Positions 1 to 13,811 are shown, numbered from the stretch's first letter. The stretch is DNA of 36,543 bases from Ichthyophonus hoferi (GCA_002751075.1 NAOQ01000047.1:188468-225010); one strand, 5' to 3'. Program-made: numbers and translations. The notes: generated by a model not told the origin, from the letters alone.

Positions 1-3000
1 GTTGCAAAGCTTTGTATATCGCTTCTAGTATCTGTGATATAATTTCCGAAATCGTGATTAATCCTAACTCAAAGTCAGTAGAGAATGTTTTCTCAAGCTA
101 GACGCTCAACGATTTGTAACCAGAAGGAGGAGAAGGGACATGGAATAAAGCTGATAGCTTGGCTCACTGGATATCCATAGAAAAAAGAAAAAAATTAGTT
201 TTCTTTCCTGTTTTTGCGGACTAAAAAGTAGTCTTAGATGACCGCTCATACTAAAATATAAAAAAGATTGATTAAATCTTATTTTTTTTTGTCATGAAAA
301 ATGGACCGAGTTGGTGTTATATAATTTCCCGCCTATCTACTGACCTGCAGCATATCCAAATATGGTCCTCACAAGTTAGTTAAATAGTGAAATTTAAGCA
401 TTTTTCCTTATAGTGAGTGAACTATTTATATGCAGTACCGCTTATAATACAAGTTTGATTTGGACTTATTCTCTGTGGCCTAATAGCTATGTACTAGTTT
501 GAACATAATACCTTCTACCATAAAAAATACAATTATTAAGATGCAGACCAATCGGTGTACTAACCTAATTCTACCGAGATAAATATATTTGTAAGTATTT
601 CCTCGCCAATTGCTTTAATGAGCCCGCTCCAATAAATTAATAATAGATAAGACGAATCAATTTATTAGTGCAGTACGAGGTTAGTGACTCAGTAGTTAAT
701 AAATTAACAAACCTAATTGCTAGCTTAAAATAACAACAGAGCTGTGTACGGACCTTTCTCCTCTCCTTGGTTCCAACGAATCCTAATTTCATGGCAGTAG
801 CTAAAAAGAATTTGGGTTTGTATCTGGTGACAGACTTGCTAGAAATTGTCTTTTCCTGAGGTGTCATACCTACTACGAGCTATAGCAAGTATCAAAAACC
901 GTGTCAGTTCCACTGACTACTTGTCCACAGCTGTCGGATCTCCAATTGTATAGCTGATAGTGGTTAATTTTGCTTGGCCAGTGTTATAATAGTCACTTGA
1001 TCAGATCTGTCTTTAAGGTTCAGTCGTCGTGATAGAGGTTCTATAGAAGGTCCATATACTAATTCTCTAGGTAACCGGCTGTAGTAATTATATCTCTGCT
1101 CTAATTCAGAAGGAATAGATGCTTTGATGCGCATGGGTGCAAATCTGGAAATTGCACAATGAGATCGATCATTAAGTGGGCTATTTTACTATGTGAATAA
1201 ATACTATTGTCACTATCTAGTGTCAGTATGCAATTCTCTGACTTCTGAACGACCGGGAGGTATGGACACTGACTATCGTGTGAGTGCCAATGGTGGACTA
1301 GACATTACAATAACGATGTGATTATTACAAGTAACAAACTAAATGGAAAGCATTTTTGTGTGCGTTTACGAGAACTTCGTATTTCACTATTCATATTGCG
1401 TACGTGTGGGCGGGTCCTTTATTATTAACTTTTGTTTTCTATTATACTTTGTTTGATTGCCAGTTAACTTTCTAGTTAACACCAATGTTGCTAACTAAGT
1501 TCAATAACTTAAATGGAGCCAATCATAAATATTCATGTTAGCTAATCCAACTCACGATAGGTCACAGAAACTCACTATATTTGTTTGATCTTACTACAAT
1601 ACTTAAATACTATTATGTCCCTCTTTAGATGGTAATAGTGTACATATATTGCATACTCTGACAAGAATGAATCTACTCTTTGTAGAGTGATATTTGATTA
1701 ACTAAGATGAAAGGATACTCTCTGATTAAAACATTATGTAATAAATCACTATACAACAACCTATTATCTTGAGCCACGATCGAACCTTCTTATTCACCTG
1801 TGGTTAGCAATCTTGTAACAGCAAGTTTTATGTTTAAGTTTACTTACTACGACTTGTAATCAGGGTCCAGATCAAGTCTGTGTATGTTAATTATATAGTT
1901 GATGTATCTGGCCAAGACCAGTTGACCATGTGATAAATCACTGGGTTTAATGAATTACCCAATGGGATTCTAACATACCTGTCTTGGATTTGTTCTTAAA
2001 ACAAGTCATTAAAGAATCAGTCAAGAACTTATATAGTACATGGGTATCATAAATCACTATGGTTGTGATTCACATTCAATGGCCAACACTATTTAAGGCC
2101 ACGATAGATTTTCACTCTAGACTGCACTATACATCTTGTCCCCAATTATATACAATTAATGACCACCATGATCTAAATCCGATTGAAAATAGACAGTATT
2201 TGTATCTATACTAGAAGATGAACTGTTGCAAGACCATTACCTCCGAATGAACACGTAGTTCGTCCGAAGTTCTGATGACAAGCAGATCATGAAATGATTG
2301 AATAATGTTCTTATAAGATTATGTGACTACAGAATCTTTTAGTTCTCAACCAGGTAAATGGATTTGTCAATAAGGATTTTTTCAATCGATCCCATTTACA
2401 TTAATGAACACGTGATATATATAGGAAAGTCCAATAAGATTATTTATTATAATTTATTTTTCGTTTAGCATGGCCTTCCTGAGCCAGTTTGCCGAACCAA
2501 TCATAGCAAGCATTTTCTATTATCCACTTTCGCCTGGTCAATTATATTAACAGACATCAGGATAAATAAGCCGTCTTACAGCAACTTGTTTAGAGGTGGT
2601 GGACTTGGGTTAATATGTAACAAGGACATAATCCCTATATTAGATTATATAAATTAAAACTGTAACGCAAAACCTATAAACGTTACTAAATGTAGTCGCC
2701 ATACAAGGTACAAGGTCACTACGGGATAGATATAAAAAAACGACAACGAAACTGAAGGAGTTGTTGACAAGGGTAAAACATTAATTGCATACGTGAATAA
2801 AATGCAGCATAAATAAATACAGACTTAATTACTGTCCTGCATATATGATCTAAATAACTCGGTTCATAAAGAGAAATGCAGGAGTTGGCGTCAAAACAAT
2901 TTCAAAGTGGAATACCATGAATAAGCATACATATATATACCTATACATACACATATACTTGCTATACATATATACATACATACACTACTATATACATAGT

Positions 3001-3031
3001 TCATTACTAGATAGATTCACAACTAATCATT
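1..3031. other. Intergenic region downstream of BDP1, no confident gene
   Basis: AT-rich DNA with no convincing gene. It contains the diverged repeat copy annotated at 1811-2375. A 76-codon minus-strand open frame at 637-867 has a coding-like first half (about 741-866) but no recognised domain and no clear splice partners. The last 100 bases (about 2925-3000) are ATAC/ATAT low-complexity sequence next to the BDP1 stop codon. No tRNA, rRNA or CRISPR structure was seen by eye. Confidence 0.6.
1811..2375 (+). repeat. Diverged dispersed repeat, copy A
   Basis: This stretch aligns in the same orientation with 14266-15190. Shared blocks include the word CTAGACTGCACTA (at 2117 and 14595), a block around GTTGACyAkGTGATAA (near 1920 and 14383), CAATACTATTTAA/CAACACTATTTAA, and GAATGAACACGTAG/GGATGAACATGTAG. 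The blocks come in the same order with diverged spacers. Copy B carries about 330 extra bases between its third and fourth blocks. No coding capacity or terminal repeats could be recognised, so the family is unknown; an old transposon relic is the simplest reading. Confidence 0.6.
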
Positions 3032-5800
3032 TCATGCCCATGCGTCAGCACTAATATAGGAGGAGCCATGGCCATAGCCATTCCTTGATACCATTGGATT
3101 AAAATCTAACCGATCTTCCAATAGGGCCTGTTCTAATTCCTCCGCCTCATTCCCCTCGACTAATCCCAAAATAGTTTCTCCAGCTATGGGTTCACCTCGT
3201 TTTCTTCTTTTCTTTTTGGTCTGTAAGGCTTCTTTCCTTCGTTTTTCCTCCTCTTCATCGGAGTCTAGCGGGTGATGCTCGATAGGTGCAGGTCTTTTGA
3301 TTGGGCGAGGGGGAGATGGAAGGGTGACAGCGATGTATCTCATTGGTGGGACAAGAGCAGGGTCAATTGCTATTGGATTCTTGAGGGCTTGATCCACCTG
3401 TAAGAAAAAGAAGGAATTGGGTTAGTGACTATATGAATAAATTAATATAGATTAATATGACTCTAATGATGATTGAATCAGATCGTTGCAATATTGTAGT
3501 ATTTATGTTAGAAGAGGGTTTATGATGCCAAAGTCAATGATAAGATTATGATTAGGTGGAAAACGGACATTATGATTGGTCTGAAATCATGACCAGTGTC
3601 AGGAAGGAGAGAATAAAATATAAAAAATTGACATGAGCCGTATACATCCAGACATCCCCTTCATTCCTATTGGTAAGCCTAATGTAAAGCAAATACAAAA
3701 AAACAATAATTGGATAATATCACAGTCAATAAACTACTTAACGGCATAAACAAGATAAACTACGTTCTGCAACACAACGAGCTAACATATAGAGGCTAAC
3801 GACTTATGAATATATACAAAACATAAGTGTAATCAAACCCACTTTTCAGAACCCGTCTGCTACCTCTTTCTATAACTTAATTGAAGTCAAGAAAACATAG
3901 GATGGGGATAGAGTTACATCAGGAATACATTACAGTTACCACACATGACTCCTACCACTTGTTGGAATAATATGTACGTGACAGAAAAGAAGAGTTGAAA
4001 GAAAAACAGAAAAAAAAGGACCAAGGTATAGTAAGATATAGCAAAGTATAATAAGGTATAGGTGCAAACAAACAAACAAACAAACAAACAAACCAAACTA
4101 AACTAACCCTGCGTCTATTGACTTTCTCCTCCTTCTTAAACTTATTCTTGACTTGGTTGCGGGTTTTGTTAGGAAACTATAAATGGGAAAAAAATACAAT
4201 AGACAGTTAGTTGGTAATCTGTTATGAGATGGTAATGTCTTGCACTACATTACTAGGGTTAGAGCAAATGTTCCAATGTGTTGCTATCGCTACAGGTTTG
4301 AATTTTCTAAGAAATTTACAGCGCTGAATGATTTTATACTATCAACAATGAAGATAAAGAAAATACATGGAAAAGGGGAAAGGAATAAAGAGAGAGAATA
4401 AGAAAGTAGATGCAATTATTACATGAGTTGTTTTTTATGTGGTACACACCTGTCTCTGAATCATGGTAAAATCAATTCCAAATTGACTTAGTGTTTTGAA
4501 GAACTTATCAGTGTCTTCATTAGACCAGCGCTCAGCCTTGTCTCTCTTAGTGAAGGAGTGGTATGTAGTCTAGGGGGTAATTTGTGTAATTAGAGTGTGG
4601 GTACTAGTAGGCCGATTTAATTGAAGTTAATTATATAATAAAAATTGGTCAATTGACTTATATACATATACATATATAGAAACATACCTGTGCGCCTGTC
4701 TCATAACGAATCTCTCCCTCTAGCATGACAGGGGCAGCAGCAGCTTCCACCTCTAGACTAGTAGTGTCGACAATGATCTCACCATTTTCATCCAGCATTA
4801 ACTACCATCATATCACCAGTGTTAGTATAGATAGATAGATAAGTAAGTAGATAAATAGGTATATATTCCGAATAAGCAAGCTATCATAGACTATGAATGC
4901 TAATAATTATCATTAAATAAAAGTCAACCTATCCGTTGCAGTAAGAGCTATAAAACTATTTATAGTAAAACAAACAAGCCAGTCCATCACCCAGACTAGA
5001 ATATTAACATACCTAACTGGACAGTACCCAATAGCCCAATAAAAAACATAAATTTATATTTTAACTATGCACCTCTCCCTCCCATACATACCATTGGAGC
5101 CAAACTATTCTCAGCCACCTCTTCCACTGGTGCGGCAATAGCCAATAGCGTATCCTCATTGGCAGTGAGCGCATCCTTAATCTCCTCTTTCTTCTTATAA
5201 CGCGATGGGAATCTCCTTTCATAATCAGCCACCCACTTGGTTAAGTTCTCGATCTCATGCGCATCTTTATCGTTGTCCTCCTCCTTGAGCAGGCTTTTTA
5301 ATTCATTTTTCTTGTCTTTGTATTCCCGTCGCAGAATCTCCCGCTGAAATTTCAATTTGCGAAGAAAAGTTAGAAATATCATATGATAAATGGGGTCTAC
5401 GTAATATATTATAATATAATACCAGTGGGAATAGGGCAATACAATCCTGTAAATTTAACAATTTCACAGTAGAGAGTAGGAAATATACCATACATATTAT
5501 GATGTGATTGATCTCAGAGACTAATTTAGTTCTGATTAAAATAAAATATTGCAAATATATCCAATATAATCAGACGTGGTCATATGGATTGCCAATTGTA
5601 ATAAATCTTAAATATTAGCAGAGTGGTAGTGTCAATGGGCCACCAATACTGTGCTTATACTAATTTTATATAATTATTGCTTAAAATAATATATTAATAC
5701 ATACTTTATATGGTATTTTTGTTTTAAAGCAGAGGGATAAGAATTTTGATTGGCTTACATATCTATATCATAACCAGAGACATGGCATTAACGCGTAAAC

Positions 5801-5842
<42 letters not shown>

Positions 5843-8800
5843 CCTTGGTCGGTTTACTAATAGGGTTGTTGTAAATATAGTCTCGCATGGTGGCATTCTC
5901 AAAGTCAATCTCATCCACTACCTTCACCGCTTGGCGACGAGGTTTCTTGTTTATATCTACGATAATATGTAGGTTAGTATGTATGGTAAAATGTTTAGTA
6001 GTATGTATGCATATGTATATTGGAGTATATCCTTCATAGATACATATATATATACCATATATACCAAAACCTTCATTAGCAGTAGTGATGAAACGTGGGA
6101 AAGGAAAAGCTAGAATATACATCGGTCAAGAAATTATGAAAAAGAGACAACTTACCGAGTAAAGCAGGTTCAATAAGTGCCACCTCCATAGACTCACTGT
6201 GTAAACTGGAAAATGTGGAATGAGCCCCCCGTGATATTTCGTAGACCCCCCCCCATAAAAGAGCCTATCTGAGATATTACTATGCAGTATATATATCTAT
6301 ATACACATTTAAATAAATTACAATACCATTATTTCATTGGTCTATACATTTATTTAAATTAAAAACCCAGTATGTTATTGGGTTATATACCCATCAATAT
6401 ATATCCCCTAGCCCAATCAGGGAGGGGTAGTTAAATGGGAGTATACTACATTGTGTTCATATACATGTAGATATAGGCCACGTGCAGTGGATGATGATGG
6501 TATAAGTGCTACGTCATATACGTATATATATATGATAGGATATATTCGCAAATATTGGTACAAGAAAACAGCTATCCACATCATATAAATACAAAATATA
6601 CACACTATACCAAGAAATAGCCAATCCCATACCTTTCCTCTAGCTTATTCTTCTTAGTTTGGCGTCTCTTTTTGGGTGTTTCGTTAACCTCACTGGTTCC
6701 CTCATCATCCTCATTACTATTATTGGACTGTTTTCTACTCTTTCTTATTCTTTTTACTGGTGTGTCATCATCATTTTTAATTTTTAATTTGGGTAATCTC
6801 TGTGTCTTTTCCTTGGGTTGTCGTGCTACTTTTAATTTCGGTTCTTTTAACGGTTTGACCCGACTCGATTTCTTTCTTTCCGAAGGAGGAGCCACCCATT
6901 CGTCCTCCTCAGACTCGTCCCCTTCATCTTCCAATAATGAATCGTCTTCTTCATCAATCGCATCTGTTATTGGACTGGGGGTTGATCGTGTTGCTCTCCT
7001 AGGACGATTAGATAAGGTACTTAACTGCAGGAGAAAGATAGTAGTTAAGATATCTAATATAGTATACATTAACACAAAAGAAATAAATAACCAAGTCTAT
7101 TATATATATATATGATAATTAACTTTGTAAATGCTTTCGCGTACCCTAGGTAGCCAACCTATTAAATAATAAACTAGAATAACAAGGCAAACTGTACATC
7201 AACATACCTATATTATATTATATCTATCTATTTATACATATATTCAGCTTCTCAAATCTCTGCATGCCCAAACCTTAAATAGTGATTGATCAACCAATCA
7301 ACAAAAAGATTTTAAAAAGGAAAACTACTACATTTTAACAATAATTGTTTTAATTTTAATTTTAATTTTCTGAAAACCTAAAACAGAATAAACACCATTT
7401 CTTAGTTATATATACTCCTAATTTAATATCTGAATTACCTTATTAAGGGGTATATCGTCATCACTATTACTCTCTGCCGATTGGCTGTGGTCGTCTGGGG
7501 AGGAAGGGGGAGAAGATTCGACCATCGGCACGTGCACCATCATCTAGACAAATATGTGATTAATAAAAATAATAATACTTGTATATAATTGAGGGTTAAA
7601 TGATATTAAATACTACTTTATATGCATGTATCCAGCCATATGTATAAACACACATATTTACCTTATCAGATACATTCGCATTCTCTTCTATGGCCTGATT
7701 GGTTTCAACGGGCCTCGCGCGAGATAGCTCTACCAATGGTTTCTTTGCCTTTCGTATTGACGGGGCAAAGGACGGTCTATTGGGTCGCACAGATGAGGAC
7801 TGTAGTGATTGAATGAAACGCTACTATTAAAAAATAATTTTTGAAACAAATTAAAAATATGAATATTATGGAAGACAAAATATTCTATAGATAACTCGAT
7901 ATACAAACCACAGTTACCCGAGTGATTTTATTCATCAATAAACTTATTAATTTAACCAGCCAATCACAGCTTCCCCATATCGAGCGCCAGACACCAATAA
8001 AAACTCTCTTATAAAGTGCTAAACTATTGCATAATAATATATACACCAATCACCACACCATCCTAATACTCCACTACTATACGTAATAGAACATATATTG
8101 GCTGATTATCACTCATAACCATAAAAGGGTCAATCTATATTTGCACCAATCCAGTGACCATATCATATAATAAAACATATACATATATAAGTCAGCCTAT
8201 GCACTATAGTATTAGTAATTCCTCATTCTCTCTTTCTACATTTTTTTTTGCTTTGTTTTTCATGGTTCCAATCTCGTCTTAAACCTTTTTCTATGCATTT
8301 ATTCATGTTTATATGAATTACTATATAGGTAGATAAATGTCTGGTAGTGCGCAATAATAACATCACATACATATATATATACACACTTGGTATATATATG
8401 TGTGTGCCTGTGGAATGACATACCTTGGGTGGGGTGACGGCCGTATAACTAAGAGGTTCGTGTATAGTATTATCACTATCATCCTGTTGGTTTAATAACA
8501 TTACTAAGATTAATCCTTGCTTTGTATTGGTTGGCATCTATTTAATATATATGTACATATATAGTAAGCTGTATAAATAATAGAATTCCAATTGGCATCG
8601 TCCAATCAAACCTACCCTAATGGTATGTATTCATTCATAATCACTCTTCAGTTCTAAATAGATATAAAACCTATTGCATGAATATCATGCCTAGACTGCA
8701 GGACAAAACAATCCCAAATAATATCTGTTATTCCTTCCTCTCTCTCTCCTGATCTATGAATAAGCCAATACAAATCAAGAAACATAAAACTTACTGGCTC

Positions 8801-11800
8801 AATCGGCTGTAATGAATACGATATGTGATTGGTTAAGTCTGGATGGACCATATTGACTTGCGGTGACGTAATAGAGAGATCTGCCTCTCGTTGTAATTGT
8901 TGCTTATCTATAGTTCCACCAATGGTTTTATCGCTGTCTCTGTCCTCAGTAAGCTCACGTGAGCCCATCTCTCCCTTGCCATCACCTTCACTATCATATT
9001 CCATATCATTCTGTAGTAAAAATAAATGACCCAATTGTATTAGCCAGATACAATTTTGATCCGTATTTAGTTATTGCTTTTGCTATATGATTGGTTGATT
9101 GGCCCAACGAAAACATTGCCTAATATCACCTGTTTCTTATTATAACTCGCCTATCAGAATTTTTTTTAATTTTTTTTAATTCTCTAAGATATCTAGAGAT
9201 AGTACATTGAAATTGAAGGAAATCTGGGATAGATTTAGATTATGTCGTGCAAACCAATAGCGAGCTATATTAGTGTATTAGTTGGCCAGTTGGCCAGTAA
9301 TGCATACTCTGTCATTGGATCTTATCACCAAGAATCATTAATGATAATGCTCAAATAGTTTCACCCTTAGGGTGAAATTGATTAATTAATTAATCAATGG
9401 GAATAGGCAGTAATGACCCAATGGTGTGGTAGATTGTTACCTAGCCATATAACTGATACATTTATATATATTACAATATACTAGACTATAAGTGGGAAGT
9501 AATTATGGGTGACCAATAAAAAGACTCACCTCACTATCCTCATTAAGGGTTGTGCTTTCATTGGACTGTAAATGGTCTTGTATCTGCATATCGGATAGAT
9601 AGTAGGGTAAGAATGGCTTTATACATTATATCATAGAGGCCCTTTGACATTTATGTATGTATGTATGCATGTGTATACATATGCATCTAGATGCGTGACT
9701 GTAGCCATATATACACCTGATTATATTTTCAAGGTTATAGTTGTATAATGTATGATATAATATACATGTTTGCATGAACGCTAGTAGGTATGTGGGCACC
9801 CGTGTGCATGTACATATATGTTATAATCACCTGTCAAAGGAATATGATACAGTATACCATAACATAATACAATACTATACAATAGAACATAATATAATAC
9901 CATACAATACAATAAAACACAATATATCATAATGTAATAAAATATAGACAACTTACCAAGCTATCTATTTCTGCAGCAGTAAAGGCGGGGGTAGATCTAA
10001 AAGCTGATTGGTGGGCAGTTACAATAGGAAGACGCTGATTGGAAGGTGTGACCGAAGAGGAAGCAGAGGAGGAAGTAATCACTGGCATTTTTCGCTTTCT
10101 AGGTTGATCAGAATCAAACTATAGACAAGGAGGGAAAAGATTAGGGCAGGTAGGTAGAGGGTATAGCGTGGTATGTTATGTTATGTTACATTATATTGTG
10201 TTACATATATGTATACACAAACACATATACTTATAATTACTTTATGTTTAGTTCGGCAAGATAATTGGCATAGAGAAGTGTGGGGGTAGACTGTGTTACA
10301 TATATAATATACTGACACATAGATAAAGTTGTATATTAATTAAAAGTAATATATCTTGCTTAAAGATATAAAGTATCAATTTGATTGGGTATGTAGGCAC
10401 TTAAAATATAATTTATACACTGCAACTTATGTAACATGATATACAGCGTAGTATTATGGTTATGGTTACGGTACCACAGTGCATATGGTCATATGGTAGT
10501 AATATAGTGTATATTATAATATGTATATTACTTACTTCCTCGTCATCTTCCCCGTATGTTGACGCAACTGCTTCATCAGATGGAAAAAAATATGCCTCGT
10601 TCTTAGTGTTTCTCTAAAAAATAGTTTTAATGTCAATAAATGGGTCAATGTGTGCATATTGTTTAAACCAAATGATTTTATTGATGACTACATAATATGC
10701 ATAATATATAGTATATAATTTGCTCATTTGACTATCTGATAGGTAGGGTTAACTAGGATCGAATAGGAAACACGAGAAAAATTATACTATATTATATGGT
10801 AAGACTATAAATAACACCAGACAAAGTAGCATACATATTATATATACACAACATGTAAGGTAGTTTCTGTAGGTATATATAAGATATACACAGTAAGCTG
10901 AGGTTATGATGAGGCAATTTAATATGTATTTGTCGAGCGTGGTCTATATATATATAGTATATAATATATAGTTAGTGTATAGACTGGCACCCCTGTAGGA
11001 ATAACAGCATATCTTATACTATAGAATAGTAGATTAAATTAGATTATATTATATTGCATTATATTATATTATAATGTTAGTATTTCCTTATATAGACACA
11101 ATTACTCCATTATATATGCTCATTTACCTTAACCTCCTCCCCTTCATCGTCACCCTCTTCCATCCCTAAGTGATCATTATATATCTCTGGTTCTGATTGG
11201 GTAGTCTTTACAGATTGATCTATATCTGCCTCTGCCCCAGAAGGATTTATAGGTAAGGAAATATATATCATTCATATTATAATAGTATGTATGTATGTAT
11301 CTATGTGTTTATATATATATGTGTGTAAAAATGTGAAAATATTGATGTACATATGCAAACACATGCAAAGATATATATAAAGGTCTATATACAAATACAA
11401 TTATTCCTGTATGTTTTTTCAGAATCTTTGAAAATATATATCTTCTCATATTTGCGTATATATAATAAAATGCAATATATATGCATGTAGGTGTTCGTAT
11501 AAACAAATACAAAATTCATTTCTGTTTTTAGATATGCGTGAGTATGTTACGTTAGTTAATATGGCACCTACGCTTGCCACTATTTGTATGCAGAATTTAA
11601 TTTCAAGTGCATATAATAGACGTCTAAATGGATACATGACATGCTTATGCTAATGTCTGTGTATGGAGAGCGATGTTAAAGGTCATCGTCGACAGGACAA
11701 AGGAAGTAATGAGAGTAATTAACAAATATTTCATAAATGGATTCATAAACAAAAGTATTATCTGCGCCAGTCTGCAATGAATAGTCTGCAATACAACCCA

Positions 11801-11946
11801 CATGTCAGGCGAAAACATCTCCAAGCATCAACTCATTTGTTAACCTCACCTGTCTCTGCTGCAATTCCGGTGGGAGATATATCAGTCTCAATAGATTTTG
11901 CTTTTTTGGCGCGGTTTAGATTTGGTCGAAAACTTGGCGGTGCCAT
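3032..11946 (-). CDS. BDP1: Transcription factor TFIIIB component B'' (BDP1), 17 exons, complete
   Basis: BDP1 is the SANT-domain TFIIIB subunit that, with BRF1 and TBP, places RNA polymerase III on tRNA, 5S and U6 promoters in the nucleus. Exons (minus strand, in order): 11946-11850, 11231-11128, 10613-10536, 10118-9957, 9583-9530, 9010-8795, 8483-8424, 7820-7662, 7543-7439, 7024-6633, 6205-6156, 5956-5844, 5343-5092, 4801-4688, 4569-4450, 4176-4108, 3397-3032. All junctions are GT-AG and keep one frame, giving 836 codons plus TGA. Family hallmarks: MRDYIYNNP (residues 516-524, as MRDFIY in vertebrates), LDENGEIIVD (617-626), the SANT core WSNEDTDKFFKTLSQFGIDF (from 667) and NKFKKEEKVNRR (about 702-713). 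Residues 346-475 are acidic/basic and disordered-looking. The ATG at 11946 has context AACATGG. The start of exon 7 is uncertain: 8537 also keeps frame. It lacks the long C-terminal extension of the human protein. Confidence 0.93.
4065..4093 (+). repeat. (CAAA)n microsatellite in the last BDP1 intron
   Basis: About seven perfect CAAA units lie just inside the donor side of the final BDP1 intron (3398-4107). On the transcribed strand this is a TTTG tract. Confidence 0.9.
5800..5842 (+). repeat. (CA)n(TA)n microsatellite abutting a BDP1 splice donor
   Basis: About 12 CA units pass into about 9 TA units. The TA end touches the donor of the exon ending at 5844 (GTATAT on the minus strand), so length changes would sit directly at the 5' splice site. 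Confidence 0.92.
9359..9397. repeat. Two adjacent perfect inverted repeats in a BDP1 intron
   Basis: TTTCACCC-TTA-GGGTGAAA (9359-9377) is followed directly by the palindrome TTGATTAATTAATTAATCAA (9378-9397). They lie in the intron between the fifth and sixth exons. Either strand could fold into two neighbouring hairpins. No function is known. Confidence 0.85.
9841..9940. repeat. Degenerate 5-bp array (consensus AATAC)
   Basis: Twenty consecutive pentamers can be read without a gap: AATAT, GATAC, AGTAT, ACCAT, AACAT, AATAC and so on. Only a few neighbouring units are identical, but the five-base register holds throughout. It lies in a BDP1 intron, ending 17 bases from the exon that ends at 9957. 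Confidence 0.75.
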
Positions 11947-13811
11947 GTTGAGATATGGCCGTTTTAAATTTATGATTTATTCAATATAACTCAATATAAA
12001 CTTATTTAACAACAATAATAAAATACCTTACTAACTACTCTGCAAATATATATAAAAACATTTTACTAACAGTACACGTGCCTTAATTATTGTGATCGAA
12101 TCTGTCAAAATAATTATTCACATAGCATACAGATAAACTAGCATTCATTAAACCCCACTCCTCCCGAAATTGGTCAGTTATATCAATTTTTATGCAAGCT
12201 AAGTCGCTGTTACAATAGCCTAAATTTAAGACTTTAAAAATATAATTTTATAATTTGTTTTAAAAAGTTAAAATGGTTTTATAAGTGCGTAAAAAATTTT
12301 TATTATTATTATTTTATTCACTAATAAATATATTTTATGTCTTATTTGGTTTATATTTTCTGTAATTATTTCATAATATTATGAAATTTCACATATCCCA
12401 CACAAAAGCATTTGCATGATTGCACAAATATATACATTTATATTGGTAGATATGTTTAATCGATTTATACCCACCAATAATATGTAATACTCTTACATTT
12501 TGTAGAATTGACGAATAGTGTGAGCCGCTCAAACATCACAAACATGGGTAAGGCAGGCTAAAAATCTCATTACGATACAACTGTGTAATAAAGATACATG
12601 TAAAATATGGGTCAGAAGTTATATTCACGATTAATTAATGTTAGGTTACTAATTAGATAGTATCTGTGATGCCATATTAAATGAATGTAAATGTCTATAT
12701 GCGACAGGATCTGCACGTGAGACGGATTCGAGATCGTTATTTGTTTTTATTTTGACTCCTAGATTACGATCATTAACTACCTTAGGATACACAGAATATG
12801 GATGGGATCTTATATAACTAAAACATATACTGATAACAGTGCAGCATGCATTTGCGATCGGGTACTGTCAACTTAGAATACAAAGCAAATAGACACACGG
12901 ATATGGAACAGAATTTTATTATGTAGGTAACAACAGTCTTAAATTGGTTTATTGAGTGCAATAGGTGTTGAGGCAGTGACCTCTAGGAGGATCCATTTTA
13001 TATTTGCAAATGAAGTGATGGCCTTTACTTAAAAATCAATTATAACATTCATAAAGAAAATTTTTCAGAAAAAAGCAATTTCATTTGATTTAGATACTCC
13101 TGTATATAACTATATGTCTTCAAATATCTGTACTCTGTGTGCTGGAGTACACGCTAAAACATTCTTGAACATGATGTTTGTGGAAGTATTTCAGCCTCTA
13201 TGTGTTAGACTGTGTACTCCATAAAGCCTTGTACGAAAATACCTATTGTTCATGTAGCGTTGTACCTCTAAACATTCAGTACCGTTTAGAATGAGGTTTC
13301 AATTGATAATTAGGAGTTAGGCATTAATTAATGATTACATTTAATTAGGACTAGATATTTAGCGCAGTCTAGCATGTAAATTTACAGTGTTTTTTTACTG
13401 TAAATGGTGTTGGTCATTGGCATTTAATCACATATAGTAATTGATGAACCATACGCGATACATAGCATCCAGAATGATTCTTTATATAATCATTCGAGAA
13501 TATGTTTCTGACAACATGTTAGATAACAATTAGGTTGAATATCTATTCAATAATATGCTTATCTCAAATGCTTAGCACCTGGTTCACTGGTATTGGCCCG
13601 AACCAACAAATACATAATCAGCAATTACAGACTTCGCCTCGGTCCTAATTTTCATAGGGTTGCATATAAAGTAACGTCTAACAACTTTATCCGTTACAAG
13701 AGATAGTTATGACGGTAACGAAATGAAATATATCTACTCTTACAGTACCAGGATTAAAACTTAATACGGCCATTGCCTCTTTAGCAAAATTGGGATATAT
13801 AGGCAAAACAG
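11947..13811. other. Intergenic region upstream of BDP1
   Basis: This begins with the presumed BDP1 promoter and 5' leader (about 11947-12200, very AT-rich, no clear TATA position). The rest is unique-looking AT-rich sequence with no exon, tRNA or recognisable element found by eye. Confidence 0.55.

Noticed and set aside
6672-7115. 147-codon open frame on the plus strand over BDP1 exon 10
   Set aside because: It is the antisense shadow of the acidic/basic BDP1 exon on the minus strand, Ser/Leu-rich by complementarity, with no domain.
8484-8537. Longer version of BDP1 exon 7 beginning at 8537
   Set aside because: It keeps frame, but the extra segment is intron-like in composition and holds the ATTGG words typical of the introns. 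The acceptor CCAACAG at 8484 was preferred, with real uncertainty.
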